Positions 25,746 through 34,680 of a DNA stretch of 64,000 nucleotides are shown here, in pieces. How positions within the stretch are numbered: position 1 is the first letter of the stretch; each line of letters begins with the position of its first letter. Both the position numbers and the translations under genes were made by a program. This stretch comes from Microvirga sp052114605 (GTDB lineage Bacteria > Pseudomonadota > Alphaproteobacteria > Rhizobiales > Beijerinckiaceae), in the NCBI RefSeq assembly GCF_052114605.1, contig NZ_JBFRFB010000006.1, forward strand, positions 124,001-188,000, given 5' to 3'. Below the pieces are notes generated by a model, which was not told the DNA's origin, made no database searches, and saw only the letters and a list, made by a program, of their open reading frames with translations.

Positions 25746-26374
25746 ACAACGCCCGCGACTACATCCGTGAAGGCGCCGAGATCTATCGCCGCTCCTTCGC
25801 GATCATCCGCTCCGAATCCGACCTGTCACGGTTTTCCGGCACCGCCGAGCGCGTGGTTGTCCGCATGATCCATGCCTGCGGCATGACGGATCTGCCGAAG
25901 GATGTGGACCTTTCGCCGGATTTCGCTGAAGCTGCGGAGGATGCACTCAAGCGCGGCGCGCCGATCCTGTGCGATGCCAAGATGGTGGCAAACGGTATCA
26001 CGCGCGCGAGACTTCCTGCGAACAACGAGGTGATCTGCACCCTCGACGATCCACGCGTCCCCGCACTGGCGGCTGAACTCGGCAACACCCGCTCGGCTGC
26101 CGCCATGGAATTGTGGCGAGAACACTTGGAGGGAGCGCTTGTGGTCTTCGGCAATGCGCCGACCGCACTCTTCCACCTTCTCGAAATGCTCGATGCCGGC
26201 GCGCCGAAGCCCGCCGCTGTCATCGGCATTCCCGTCGGGTTCATCGGCGCGGCGGAATCGAAGGAAGCGCTTGTCCGTGATGGGCGCGCGCCGTACCTCG
26301 TCATTCACGGACGACGCGGCGGGAGCGCGATGGCGGCCGCAGCGGTCAATGCTCTCGCGAACCCGATCGAGTGA
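25742..26374 (+). CDS. cobH: Precorrin-8X methylmutase
   Basis: A 210-residue enzyme that moves the C-11 methyl group to C-12, turning precorrin-8X into hydrogenobyrinic acid. The active-site histidine lies in RMIHACGMTDL (H44), and further signatures are LCDAKMVANGI, NAPTALFHLLEM and VIGIPVGFIGAAESKEAL. It begins in an ATGA overlap with cobG and ends 7 nt before cobI. Confidence 0.95.
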   Translation: MNNARDYIREGAEIYRRSFAIIRSESDLSRFSGTAERVVVRMIHACGMTDLPKDVDLSPDFAEAAEDALKRGAPILCDAKMVANGITRARLPANNEVICTLDDPRVPALAAELGNTRSAAAMELWREHLEGALVVFGNAPTALFHLLEMLDAGAPKPAAVIGIPVGFIGAAESKEALVRDGRAPYLVIHGRRGGSAMAAAAVNALANPIE

Positions 26375-26381
26375 GGCAGAC

Positions 26382-27122
26382 ATGACCGAAAACGCAATTC
26401 GCTTCTACGGATTGGGGCTAGGCCCCGGCAACCCGGATTACATGACCGTGCGCGCCCGCAAGGTGTTGGAGACCGCGGACCGGCTCGTCCATTTCTGCAA
26501 GCGCGGCAAACGCGGCAATGCCCGCACGATTGCGGATGCCATCGTCGGCATGAGTCCTGAGAGAGAGATTGCCCTGGCCTATCCGGTCACCACGGAAATC
26601 CCCGCCGATCACCCGGATTACGCCGCAGCACTCAATCCTTTCTACGAGGCCGCGGCATCGCAGCTTCTCGCCGAGGTCGAAGCAGGCCGCACGGTCGCGG
26701 TGCTGTGCGAAGGCGATCCATTCTTCTACGGCTCTTTCATGCATTTGTGGTGGCGCCTCAAGGACAAGGTGGCAACAGAAGTCGTGCCCGCCGTGTCCAG
26801 CATGTCGGGTGCCTGGACACGCGCCGGCGCACCGATCACCTGGGGTGACGATGTGCTTACGGTCGCACCAGGAACGTTGTCTGAAACAGAACTGACGCGG
26901 CGTCTTTCCGGCACCGATGCAGCCGTGGTGATGAAGCTGGGGCGTAACCTGCCGAAGGTTCGTGCGGCACTCGCAAGGGCTGGTCTGTCGGAGCGCGCCA
27001 TCTATGTGGAGCGCGCTACCATGGCCGAGGAAAAGATCATTCCGCTGTCGGAACTGCCAGTCGGAACGGAAGCTCCCTATTTTTCTCTCATCATCGTCCC
27101 GGGCCAAGGGAGACGCGTATGA
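26382..27122 (+). CDS. cobI: Precorrin-2 C20-methyltransferase
   Basis: A 246-residue SAM-dependent tetrapyrrole methylase. It has the N-terminal FYGLGLGPGNPDYMTVRA, the CEGDPFFYGSFMHL motif and VVPAVSSMSGAWTRAG that mark CobI/CbiL. It methylates precorrin-2 at C-20. The ATG at 26382 is chosen because it gives the standard methylase N-terminus; the frame is open far upstream into cobH antisense-like sequence. It overlaps cobJ by 4 nt. Confidence 0.94.
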   Translation: MTENAIRFYGLGLGPGNPDYMTVRARKVLETADRLVHFCKRGKRGNARTIADAIVGMSPEREIALAYPVTTEIPADHPDYAAALNPFYEAAASQLLAEVEAGRTVAVLCEGDPFFYGSFMHLWWRLKDKVATEVVPAVSSMSGAWTRAGAPITWGDDVLTVAPGTLSETELTRRLSGTDAAVVMKLGRNLPKVRAALARAGLSERAIYVERATMAEEKIIPLSELPVGTEAPYFSLIIVPGQGRRV

Positions 27123-27883
27123 CGGGCCGCGTCACCATCGTGGGCCTTGGCCCCGGCGATCCGCGCTGGCTCACACCTGCGGCCTCCGCAGCGCTTGCCG
27201 ATGCCACTGACATCATCGGCTACAGTCCCTATGTCGACCGCGTGCCCGAGCGCCCAGGCCAGCACCGCCATGGCTCCGACAACCGGGTCGAGCTTGATCG
27301 TTCACGCCACGCGCTTGAACTCGCGGCAGGGGGCGCGCGCGTCGCCGTTGTTTCCGGTGGCGATCCTGGCGTCTTCGCGATGGCAGCGGCATTGTTCGAA
27401 GCCCTCGAGAACGGCGATCCCGATTGGCGCAAACTCGACATCCATGTGGAACCCGGCATCACCGCAATGCTCGCGGCGGCGGCCCGCGTCGGCGCCCCCC
27501 TGGGTGGAGATTTCTGCGCCATGTCGCTTTCCGACAATCTCAAGCCCTGGGAAGTTGTGGAGAAGCGTTTACGATCTGCTATCGAGGCCGACTTCGCGGT
27601 CGCACTCTACAACCCCATCTCTTCCGCACGGCCATGGCAGCTGGGTGCGGCCCTGAAGATCGTCTCCGGCATACGCAGCGCAGATACCCCGATCATTCTC
27701 GCACGGGCCGTGGGACGAACCGATGAGCGGATCACAATTTTACCACTCGGCGACGTAGACGCTTCAATGGCCGACATGTCCACGATGGTAATCATCGGCG
27801 CCAGCACGACGCGACTGATCGACCGCCCCGAGGATCAGACGCCCTATGTCTACACCCCTCGTTTCTACGGAGTGCGGCAGTGA
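27119..27883 (+). CDS. cobJ: Precorrin-3B C17-methyltransferase
   Basis: A 254-residue tetrapyrrole methylase that methylates C-17 and drives ring contraction to precorrin-4. It shows TIVGLGPGDPRWLTPAA, IGYSPYVDRV, VVSGGDPGVFAMAAA and FAVALYNPISSARPWQL, the CobJ/CbiH hallmarks. It starts in an ATGA overlap with cobI, and its last 19 nt overlap the convergent cobK. Confidence 0.95.
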   Translation: MTGRVTIVGLGPGDPRWLTPAASAALADATDIIGYSPYVDRVPERPGQHRHGSDNRVELDRSRHALELAAGGARVAVVSGGDPGVFAMAAALFEALENGDPDWRKLDIHVEPGITAMLAAAARVGAPLGGDFCAMSLSDNLKPWEVVEKRLRSAIEADFAVALYNPISSARPWQLGAALKIVSGIRSADTPIILARAVGRTDERITILPLGDVDASMADMSTMVIIGASTTRLIDRPEDQTPYVYTPRFYGVRQ

Positions 27884-28617
27884 TGTTTTTCGAGCCAATC
27901 GAGAGCAGCCTCAGCGGTCGTGACCTCCTCGACATCCCGCGGTTTCCCAGGACGCGATACGATGATGACCGGAAGTCCCAGGGCGCGCGCGGCGGCAATC
28001 TTCGGATAGGTCGCATCGCCGCCGGAATTCTTGGTCACCAGCATATCGATGCATTCACGCTCCATCAACGTGCGTTCGGCCGCCTCGTCGAAAGGCGCGC
28101 GGTCACGAAGGGTGAGGACATTCGGCACGGAAAGCACATCGCCAATGGGCTCGATGGTGCGGACCAAATATGTATGCTGTGGAGCCGATGCGAAGAACCG
28201 AAGTTCGAGGCGGCCAATCGTGAGGAATACGCGGCGAGGCATGTCTCCAAGAACGCTGGCAGCCGCATCCATGGACGGAGCCTCGATCCAATGATCACCG
28301 TCCTGCTGCTTCCAAGGCGCTCGGCGCAGACCGAGAAGCGGCACGGCGGCTCGCGCACAGGCTCCAGCGGCATTGTGCGACATGATGGCCGCGAATGGAT
28401 GCGTCGCGTCGATGACGGCTTCGATGCGCTCATTCTTCAGAAAGTGAGCAAGCCCCTCGATACCCCCAAAACCGCCGATGCGGGTTGGGATGGGCAAAGG
28501 CCTAGGGTCGCTGGTGCGACCGGCCAAAGACAGGACAGGACTGAATTCGGACCGTCCCGAGAGCCGCGCCGCAAGCGCGGAGGCTTCCGTGGTACCGCCC
28601 AGAATGAGAATGCGCAT
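27865..28617 (-). CDS. cobK: Precorrin-6A reductase, embedded antisense
   Basis: A 250-residue NADPH-dependent reductase that converts precorrin-6A to precorrin-6B. The N-terminus MRILILGGTTEASALAARL is the classic CobK/CbiJ start, followed by DATHPFAAIMSHNAAGAC and the C-terminal VTKNSGGDATYPKIAAARALG. It lies on the minus strand inside an otherwise plus-strand operon: its 3' end overlaps cobJ by 19 nt and its ATG (28617-28615) overlaps the cobL ATG in the shared string CATG. A ribosome-binding site GGAG lies upstream, inside cobL. Its promoter must therefore also lie inside cobL. Confidence 0.93.
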   Translation of the reverse strand: MRILILGGTTEASALAARLSGRSEFSPVLSLAGRTSDPRPLPIPTRIGGFGGIEGLAHFLKNERIEAVIDATHPFAAIMSHNAAGACARAAVPLLGLRRAPWKQQDGDHWIEAPSMDAAASVLGDMPRRVFLTIGRLELRFFASAPQHTYLVRTIEPIGDVLSVPNVLTLRDRAPFDEAAERTLMERECIDMLVTKNSGGDATYPKIAAARALGLPVIIVSRPGKPRDVEEVTTAEAALDWLEKHHCRTP

Positions 28618-29869
28618 GACCCTCTTTTCTCCGAATTCTGAGTCTAAGTCGAGCGGTTCGGCAACCCGCCCCTGGCTGACCATCATCGGCATAGGAGAGG
28701 ACGGCCGCGCTGGGCTCTCAACGGCTGCCCTTGCCGCGCTTGATGAGGCCGAATTCGTGATCGGCGGCGCACGCCATCTCGACCTCGCAGCCCCACTCTC
28801 CGCGCGCACGTTGACATGGCCGAGCCCCTTTTCCGTTGGATACGCCACGGTCGTTGACCGTCGTGGCCAGCCGACATGCGTGCTCGCAACGGGTGACCCC
28901 TTCCATTACGGCGTGGGTGCGGAACTCGCCCATCTGATTCCTGCCGCCGAGATCGTCAGCTTCCCCCAACCCTCAGCCTTCAGCCTTGCCGCCGCTCGTA
29001 TGGGCTGGTCCTTACCCGATTGCGATTGCGTGAGCCTCCATGGTCGCGCGCTGGAGCGCATCATCCCGCAACTCCAGCCCGGAGCACGCATCATCGCTTT
29101 ATCCTGGGATGGCTCGACACCCGGCGAGATCGCAGAACTTCTGACGAGACGTGGGTTTGGAGCGTCCTCCATCACCGTGCTCGAAGCCATGGGCGGCCCA
29201 CGCGCGACCACCCGCAGCAGAGCGGCGGCTGATTTCGATATTGCGGGGATCGACCCGCTCAACACGGTCGCCATCGACATCGTGGCAGCGACTGATGCCA
29301 GGATTGTCTCCCTTGCGCCTGGTCTTCCCGACACATGGTTCGAGAATGACGGCCAGCTCACGAAGGCGGAAATCCGCGCACTGACGCTGGCGGCTCTCGC
29401 ACCGAAAGCCGGCGAATTGCTCTGGGATATCGGCGCCGGTGCCGGCTCGGTCGGGATCGAATGGTGCCTGCGTCATCCCCGCAACCGCTGCATCGGCATC
29501 GAAGAGAAACAGGAGCGAGTCGAGCGGGCACAGCACAATGCGACTGAGCTCGGCGCAACCGCCATGGAGTTCAGGATTGGTCATGCACCAAAAGCGCTGT
29601 TGGACCTGCCTTCGCCGGATGCGGTGTTTATCGGCGGCGGGGGATCCGAGCCCAGCGTGTTCGATGCTGCCTGGGCGTCTCTCAAGCCTGGCGGACGCAT
29701 CGTCATCAATGCGGTGACGATTGAAACAGAGATATTGCTCGGCACGCTCCACGCCCGCCATGGCGGTGTCATGCGTCGGTTCTCGCTTTCACGCCTGGAT
29801 CGCGTCGGCGGCATGCATGGCTGGCGGACGGCGATGCCGGTCACGCAATGGGTGGTGACAAAGCCATGA
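28616..29869 (+). CDS. cobL: Precorrin-6Y C5,15-methyltransferase (decarboxylating)
   Basis: A 417-residue fusion of two methylases: an N-terminal CbiE-like domain (about 20-220, LTIIGIGEDGRAGLS, ATGDPFHYGVGAEL) and a C-terminal CbiT-like SAM domain (about 240-417, LLWDIGAGAGSVGIEWCLRHP, FIGGGGSEPSVFDAAW). It methylates C-5 and C-15 and removes the acetate carboxyl at C-12. I chose the ATG at 28616, next to the cobK start; in-frame ATGs at 28604 and 28610 are alternatives. It overlaps cobE by 4 nt. Confidence 0.93.
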   Translation: MTLFSPNSESKSSGSATRPWLTIIGIGEDGRAGLSTAALAALDEAEFVIGGARHLDLAAPLSARTLTWPSPFSVGYATVVDRRGQPTCVLATGDPFHYGVGAELAHLIPAAEIVSFPQPSAFSLAAARMGWSLPDCDCVSLHGRALERIIPQLQPGARIIALSWDGSTPGEIAELLTRRGFGASSITVLEAMGGPRATTRSRAAADFDIAGIDPLNTVAIDIVAATDARIVSLAPGLPDTWFENDGQLTKAEIRALTLAALAPKAGELLWDIGAGAGSVGIEWCLRHPRNRCIGIEEKQERVERAQHNATELGATAMEFRIGHAPKALLDLPSPDAVFIGGGGSEPSVFDAAWASLKPGGRIVINAVTIETEILLGTLHARHGGVMRRFSLSRLDRVGGMHGWRTAMPVTQWVVTKP

Positions 29870-30252
29870 TCGTAGCGGGGGTAGGATTCAGGCGCAGCGC
29901 CACCGCCGATGAGATCGTATCGCTCGTGGAACAGGCTGTCGCCCGCGCTGTATCGGGCGGTGATGTCTTGAAGCGATTGGCGACAATCGGATCACTCGCC
30001 AACCTTCCCGCCTTCGCGGAAGCATCGCATCGTCTTGCTGTTACGGGTGTCGCCGTTGACGATGCCGCCATCAATGCTGCGGCCCCACGGGTAAGCACGC
30101 ATTCCGTGCGCTCTCTGGCGGCGCATGGCATCGGATCGGTCGCGGAAGCTGCCGCTCTTGCTGCGGGAGGGTCTAAGGCCAGGCTCATTCTGAAGCGTAT
30201 CAAATCCGCATCGGTGACATGCGCCCTCGCACAGGGAGAGGCCAATTCATGA
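29866..30252 (+). CDS. cobE: CobE, CbiG C-terminal-like protein
   Basis: A 128-residue protein of the CobE/CbiG_C family, with MIVAGVGFRRSATADEIVSLV at the start and VSTHSVRSLAAHGIGSVAEAAAL in the second half. In the anaerobic pathway the larger CbiG opens the lactone and releases the two-carbon fragment; what free-standing CobE does in the aerobic pathway is not settled. The ATG at 29866 overlaps the cobL stop (ATGA), and the stop overlaps the cobM start (ATGA). Confidence 0.88.
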   Translation: MIVAGVGFRRSATADEIVSLVEQAVARAVSGGDVLKRLATIGSLANLPAFAEASHRLAVTGVAVDDAAINAAAPRVSTHSVRSLAAHGIGSVAEAAALAAGGSKARLILKRIKSASVTCALAQGEANS

Positions 30253-31022
30253 CCGTTCATTTCATCGGAGCAGGCCCCGGCGCCGCCGACCTTATTACCG
30301 TTCGCGGGCGCAACCTTATCGAGCGCTGTCCCGTCTGTCTTTATGCGGGCTCCATCGTCCCGCCGGAAATTCTCTCATGGTGCCCGATCGGTGCGCGCCT
30401 CGTCGATACGGCACCTCTCGATCTCGATGCGATCACGGCTGAATATTCGCGCGCTCATGAGAGCGGTGAGGATGTCGCGCGTCTGCATTCAGGCGACCTC
30501 TCGATCTGGAGCGCGATGGGAGAGCAGATCCGGCGGCTCGATGCGCTCGGTATTCCGTACACCATCACACCCGGTGTTCCCGCCTTCGCGGCGGCGGCTG
30601 CAGCGCTCGGACGTGAACTGACGGTGCCGGAAATCGGCCAGTCGGTGGTACTGACCCGAACATCAGGCCGGGCCTCGGCCATGCCCGAGACGGAACAGCT
30701 TGCAACCTTCGCGCAGACGAAAGCGACGCTCGCCATCCATCTCTCGATCCATGTGGTCGAGAAGGTCGTCGAGGAATTGCTGCCCTCCTATGGAGCCGAT
30801 TGCCCGGCTGCCGTGGTCTGGCGCGCATCCTGGCCTGACGAGCGCGTGATCAAGGGCACGCTCGGCACGCTTGCCGCCATGGTGCATGCGGAGAATCTTG
30901 AGCGCACAGCGCTGATCCTGGTCGGCGAGGCGCTCACCGCAAAGGATTTTCGCGACAGCGCCCTCTATTCGACAGATTACGACAGGCGCTTCAGGCCCAG
31001 TGCAGACGAAGGCAAGCGATGA
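30249..31022 (+). CDS. cobM: Precorrin-4 C11-methyltransferase
   Basis: A 257-residue tetrapyrrole methylase acting at C-11 to give precorrin-5. Signatures are VHFIGAGPGAADLITVRG, CLYAGSIVPPEILSWCP, RLHSGDLSIWSAMGEQ and VPAFAAAAAALGRELTVPE. The ATG at 30249 starts in an ATGA overlap with cobE; an in-frame ATG at 30219 would extend into cobE. It ends 46 nt before cobA, the largest gap in this stretch of the operon. Confidence 0.94.
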   Translation: MTVHFIGAGPGAADLITVRGRNLIERCPVCLYAGSIVPPEILSWCPIGARLVDTAPLDLDAITAEYSRAHESGEDVARLHSGDLSIWSAMGEQIRRLDALGIPYTITPGVPAFAAAAAALGRELTVPEIGQSVVLTRTSGRASAMPETEQLATFAQTKATLAIHLSIHVVEKVVEELLPSYGADCPAAVVWRASWPDERVIKGTLGTLAAMVHAENLERTALILVGEALTAKDFRDSALYSTDYDRRFRPSADEGKR

Positions 31023-31068
31023 CACGTTCTTATCAAATTCCCTCTCCCGATCGCGCATGGTGTCATGC

Positions 31069-31863
31069 ATGACTTCCCTCGCCACTCTCTCTCCAGATTT
31101 TACGCCCGGCACGGTCTGGCTTGTCGGCGCCGGCCCAGGTGACCCGGGACTTCTGACCATTCATGCTCTCAACGCCTTGAAGGCAGCGGACACGGTTGTT
31201 TACGACGCTCTCGTCGAGCCTGGGATCCTCTCCCTGAGCCGTGAGGGCGCCGTTCTCGAATATGCAGGCAAGCGTGGTGGGCAACCCTCGGCGGTGCAGA
31301 AGGATATCTGCGAGCGCCTGATCGCACTTGCCCGCAAGGGACATCGCGTTCTTCGCCTCAAAGGAGGCGACCCCTTCATTTTCGGACGCGGGGGTGAAGA
31401 AGCAATGGCTCTAGCGGAAGCCGGTATTCCGTTCCGCATCGTCCCCGGCGTGTCGAGCGGACTGGCCTCGCTTGCCATCCATGGCATTCCGGCAACCATG
31501 CGCTCCGCCAACCACGCCGTTATTCTTGCAACAGGTCATCGCGCGCCGGATCAACGGGCGGATTGGGCGGCGTTGGCGCGCACGGGTGTGCCGATCGTGC
31601 TCTACATGGCGGTTACGAATCTACCGGACATCGTCGCGGAATTGATCGAGGGCGGCCTTCCTGCATCGACCCCTGCCCTCGCCGTGCATGGGGTGACGAC
31701 CTCGCGGGAGAGTGTAGTCGATGCCACACTTGAGGAACTGCCTCAGCTTGTTGCGGAAGGTGTCATCCGCTCTCCGGCGATTGTCGCCATCGGCGCCATT
31801 GCAACCTTCCGCGCCGCGATCCAGAACCATCTCCTGACCCACGGCCCCGAGGCCGCGCAATGA
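31069..31863 (+). CDS. cobA: Uroporphyrinogen-III C-methyltransferase
   Basis: A 264-residue SUMT enzyme that methylates uroporphyrinogen III at C-2 and C-7 to give precorrin-2, the branch point to corrinoids and siroheme. It has VWLVGAGPGDPGLLTIHAL, VVYDALVEPGIL, LRLKGGDPFIFGRGGEEA and VPGVSSGLASLAIHGIP. It lacks the CysG dehydrogenase/ferrochelatase half. The ATG at 31069 is favoured; 31057 and 31000 are in-frame alternatives, the last overlapping cobM. It overlaps cobB by 4 nt. Confidence 0.93.
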   Translation: MTSLATLSPDFTPGTVWLVGAGPGDPGLLTIHALNALKAADTVVYDALVEPGILSLSREGAVLEYAGKRGGQPSAVQKDICERLIALARKGHRVLRLKGGDPFIFGRGGEEAMALAEAGIPFRIVPGVSSGLASLAIHGIPATMRSANHAVILATGHRAPDQRADWAALARTGVPIVLYMAVTNLPDIVAELIEGGLPASTPALAVHGVTTSRESVVDATLEELPQLVAEGVIRSPAIVAIGAIATFRAAIQNHLLTHGPEAAQ

Positions 31864-33182
31864 CGTTCGCTCGCGGGCTGCTGATCGCAGCACCCAGGTC
31901 CGGCTCCGGCAAAACCACCGTCGTGCTGGGCCTTCAGCGCGCATTCACACGCCGCGGATTGCGGGTTCGCGGTGCCAAATGCGGCCCCGATTATATCGAC
32001 CCCGCCTTCCACGCGGCGGCGACAGGCGCGCCGAGCTTCAACTTCGACAGTTTCGCGATGGGAGAGCCTCTTCTACACGCGCTTGTGACGCGAACGGCGG
32101 ACGATGCGGATATCGTCATTGCCGAAGGATCCATGGGCTTGTTCGACGGCATCCGGCAGGAGACCGGACGCACCGGAGCGAGTGTGGATATGGCGGCCCT
32201 CTTCGGTTGGCCTGTCGTACTGGTTCTCGACGTGTCAGGCCACGCACAATCCGCCGCTGCCGTGGCTTTGGGTTGCGCGCGCTTCGATCCGCGCATCACG
32301 GTTGTCGGCGTCATCCTGAACAAGGTCGCGAGCGAACGCCACCGCAGGCTCGTCGAGGATGGCATGGCACGCATCGGCATGCCTGTGCTCGGTGCCGTAA
32401 TGCGAAGTAGCGAGCTTATCTTGCCTGAACGCCACCTCGGTCTCGTCCAGGCTGGCGAAACCGATGAGCTCGACCAGAGGCTGGAGCGGCTTGCCGATGC
32501 AATCGAGACATCCGTCGAGATCGAACGCCTGCTCGCCTTGAGCGGGCCGACGAAGATCGGCACGGCTGGAACCGGCGCGGCATTGCCGCCTCCCGGGCAG
32601 CGCATCGCTCTGGCGTCGGACCAAGCGTTCTCGTTCGTCTATCCGCATGTGCTCGCAAGCTGGCGCGATGCGGGAGCAGAGGTCGTGACATTCTCGCCCC
32701 TCGCGGACGAACCCCCGCCGGAGCATTGCGACACCTGCTGGCTGCCGGGCGGATATCCCGAACTTCATGCTGCGCGCATTGCAGCCTCTCAGCGTTTTCT
32801 CGACGGATTACGCGCCTTTGCCCAAACCCGGCCCGTTCATGGAGAGTGCGGTGGATACATGGTGCTGGGCGATACCCTCGAGGATGGCGACAGGCAGTCA
32901 TACAGGATGGCAGGGCTTCTGCCCGTGAGCACGAGCTACGCCAAGCGCAAGCTGCATCTTGGCTATCGGGTGGCGCGCCTTCTCCACTCGGGAGCGCTTG
33001 GATCAGCCGGCCAGCGGCTTGTCGGCCATGAGTTCCATTATGCTTCCGTCACCTGTGGAAACGAAAGCGGGGAGGCTGCCTTTGCCACCATTACGGATGC
33101 CGAAGGCAACAATCTCGGCACGGCAGGGCATCGCGTCGGACTGACGACAGGAAGCTTCTTTCACGCCATTGCCCATGGGTGA
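31860..33182 (+). CDS. cobB: Hydrogenobyrinic acid a,c-diamide synthase
   Basis: A 440-residue glutamine amidotransferase that amidates carboxylates a and c before cobalt insertion. The P-loop-like GLLIAAPRSGSGKTTVVLGL lies at the N-terminus, VRGAKCGPDYIDPAFH follows, and the C-terminal glutaminase domain contains CWLPGGYPELHA and the nucleophile Cys in VHGECGGYMVLGD, with the His in GHEFHYA. It closes the riboswitch-led operon; each step from uroporphyrinogen III to the diamide other than CobF has its gene in this cluster. Confidence 0.94.
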   Translation: MTFARGLLIAAPRSGSGKTTVVLGLQRAFTRRGLRVRGAKCGPDYIDPAFHAAATGAPSFNFDSFAMGEPLLHALVTRTADDADIVIAEGSMGLFDGIRQETGRTGASVDMAALFGWPVVLVLDVSGHAQSAAAVALGCARFDPRITVVGVILNKVASERHRRLVEDGMARIGMPVLGAVMRSSELILPERHLGLVQAGETDELDQRLERLADAIETSVEIERLLALSGPTKIGTAGTGAALPPPGQRIALASDQAFSFVYPHVLASWRDAGAEVVTFSPLADEPPPEHCDTCWLPGGYPELHAARIAASQRFLDGLRAFAQTRPVHGECGGYMVLGDTLEDGDRQSYRMAGLLPVSTSYAKRKLHLGYRVARLLHSGALGSAGQRLVGHEFHYASVTCGNESGEAAFATITDAEGNNLGTAGHRVGLTTGSFFHAIAHG

Positions 33183-33343
33183 GGGGTCGGATTGATGATC
33201 GTCCTCGCCAAGGCGAGATTCGCAGGTGCAGATGATCCTCGATATCTAAAGCCTAGCAGTTCAGGCCCTGCCAGCCGCATCCTGGAAGATTCTGCATCCT
33301 ATGAACCCTTGTGATACTGTCTCGCTTCGCCCCCGAACCTTGT

Positions 33344-33369
33344 GGAACCGCTCCGTTCCCAACGAGGTT
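33344..33369 (+). promoter_or_regulatory. EcfG-type promoter candidate before the first yihY gene
   Basis: GGAAC (33344-33348), a 17-nt spacer, then GGTT (33366-33369), 55 nt before the start codon. The alphaproteobacterial general-stress sigma factor EcfG recognises GGAAC-N16/17-(C)GTT. The -35 matches fully and the -10 matches in GTT. The same motif with the same spacing stands before the second yihY gene. Confidence 0.5.
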
Positions 33370-33423
33370 TACGGAGGAGCCAAGCCCGTTCGGCTGGCAT
33401 GTGGTGAATGAGGTCGGTCGGAG

Positions 33424-34608
33424 ATGGCGAATAATCCAGCAGTACAGCAATCCAGGTCATCATCATCCACGGCGTTGACGACCATGTGGGCAGTGGTCCT
33501 TGGCTGGGCCCTTGTCAGGCTGGTCGCCAGCGGGGAGCGCCAACCGCTACCGGCCACGAGATCCAATAGACGGCGAGTTCCACAACGATCCAGCCAAGCC
33601 TCGGGAGGCGATAAGGGCTTCGAAGAAAAGGAGCACGCCGATCCGAATGCGGCCGCATCGGAAAACGGCCGTGGTCGCCATGCCGATACCCCGACCGAGA
33701 TTCCCGCGCGGGGCTGGAAGGATATTCTTTGGCGCACCTATGAAGAATTCGGCAAGGACCGCATCATGTCGGTCGCGGCGGGCGTCACTTATTATGCCCT
33801 GCTCGCTGTTTTCCCGGCAATCGCGGCTCTCGTTTCAATCTATGGCCTGTTCTCCGATCCCGGCACGATTCGAGACAACCTGACTACAATGTCGGGTGTT
33901 CTTCCAAGCGGCGCACTCGAGATCGTTGGAGATCAAGTTACACGCATCTCGTCTCAGGGCGGTGGAGCATTGGGCATCGGCTTCATCATCGGTCTGGCGA
34001 TTTCGCTTTGGAGCGCCAATGCCGGCATGAAAGCCATCTTCGATGCGCTCAACATCGTCAATGACGAAGAGGAGAAGCGCAGTTTCATCAAGCTGAATTT
34101 GATGTCTCTGTCTTTCACGCTGGGCGCAATTTTCTTCATCCTGTTTGCGCTTGTCAGCATCGTCGTACTGCCCGTGATCTTCAATTTCATCGGCCTTGGA
34201 AGCCAGACGGAATGGATCCTCGCCATCGCGCGCTGGCCTATCCTCCTCGTCGGCGTCGTTCTTGCTCTATCGCTGATCTATCGCTTCGGACCAAGCCGTG
34301 ACAAGGCGGAATGGCGCTGGGTGACTCCGGGCGGCATCGTTGCGGCTGTGCTGTGGCTTGCCGTCTCCATGCTCTTTTCGTGGTATGTGTCGAATTTCGG
34401 CAGCTACAACGAAACGTATGGATCTCTGGGCGCCGTCATCGGTTTCATGACGTGGATCTGGCTCTCGTCGATCATCGTTCTCCTCGGCGCGGAAATCAAC
34501 GCCGAGATGGAGCATCAGACCGTGAAGGACACGACCGAGGGCGCTCACCAACCCATGGGCGTCCGGGGCGCTACAATGGCGGATACGGTCGGCCACGCGA
34601 AAGCTTGA
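33424..34608 (+). CDS. YihY/BrkB family membrane protein (long form)
   Basis: A 394-residue integral membrane protein of the YihY/virulence factor BrkB family. After about 95 residues of hydrophilic, low-complexity N-terminus with one possible helix (WAVVLGWALVRLV), the conserved core starts at GWKDILWRTYEEFGKDR, followed by AAGVTYYALLAVFPAIAALV and about five more helices, the last with GAVIGFMTWIWLSSIIVLLGAEINAE. The family was once mistaken for RNase BN; its actual function is unknown. A start at 33424 has GGAG directly adjacent. A hairpin terminator follows. Confidence 0.87.
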   Translation: MANNPAVQQSRSSSSTALTTMWAVVLGWALVRLVASGERQPLPATRSNRRRVPQRSSQASGGDKGFEEKEHADPNAAASENGRGRHADTPTEIPARGWKDILWRTYEEFGKDRIMSVAAGVTYYALLAVFPAIAALVSIYGLFSDPGTIRDNLTTMSGVLPSGALEIVGDQVTRISSQGGGALGIGFIIGLAISLWSANAGMKAIFDALNIVNDEEEKRSFIKLNLMSLSFTLGAIFFILFALVSIVVLPVIFNFIGLGSQTEWILAIARWPILLVGVVLALSLIYRFGPSRDKAEWRWVTPGGIVAAVLWLAVSMLFSWYVSNFGSYNETYGSLGAVIGFMTWIWLSSIIVLLGAEINAEMEHQTVKDTTEGAHQPMGVRGATMADTVGHAKA

Positions 34609-34628
34609 TGGTCATTCGATGAAATGGA

Positions 34629-34656
34629 AAAGGGCGCCTGTCAGGCGCCCTTTGTA
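34629..34656. terminator. Bidirectional hairpin terminator
   Basis: AAAGGGCGCC (34629-34638) pairs perfectly with GGCGCCCTTT (34644-34653) around a 5-nt loop. The A-run on one side and T-run on the other let it act on both strands, ending yihY from the left and the 98-residue gene from the right. Confidence 0.85.
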
Positions 34657-34680
34657 CATGTCCGAATAGGCTGTGATCTT

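Noticed and set aside
33183..33343. A second B12 or other riboswitch after cobB
   Set aside because: No B12 box or other conserved riboswitch core is present in this gap; only the promoter-like motif nearer to yihY is supported.
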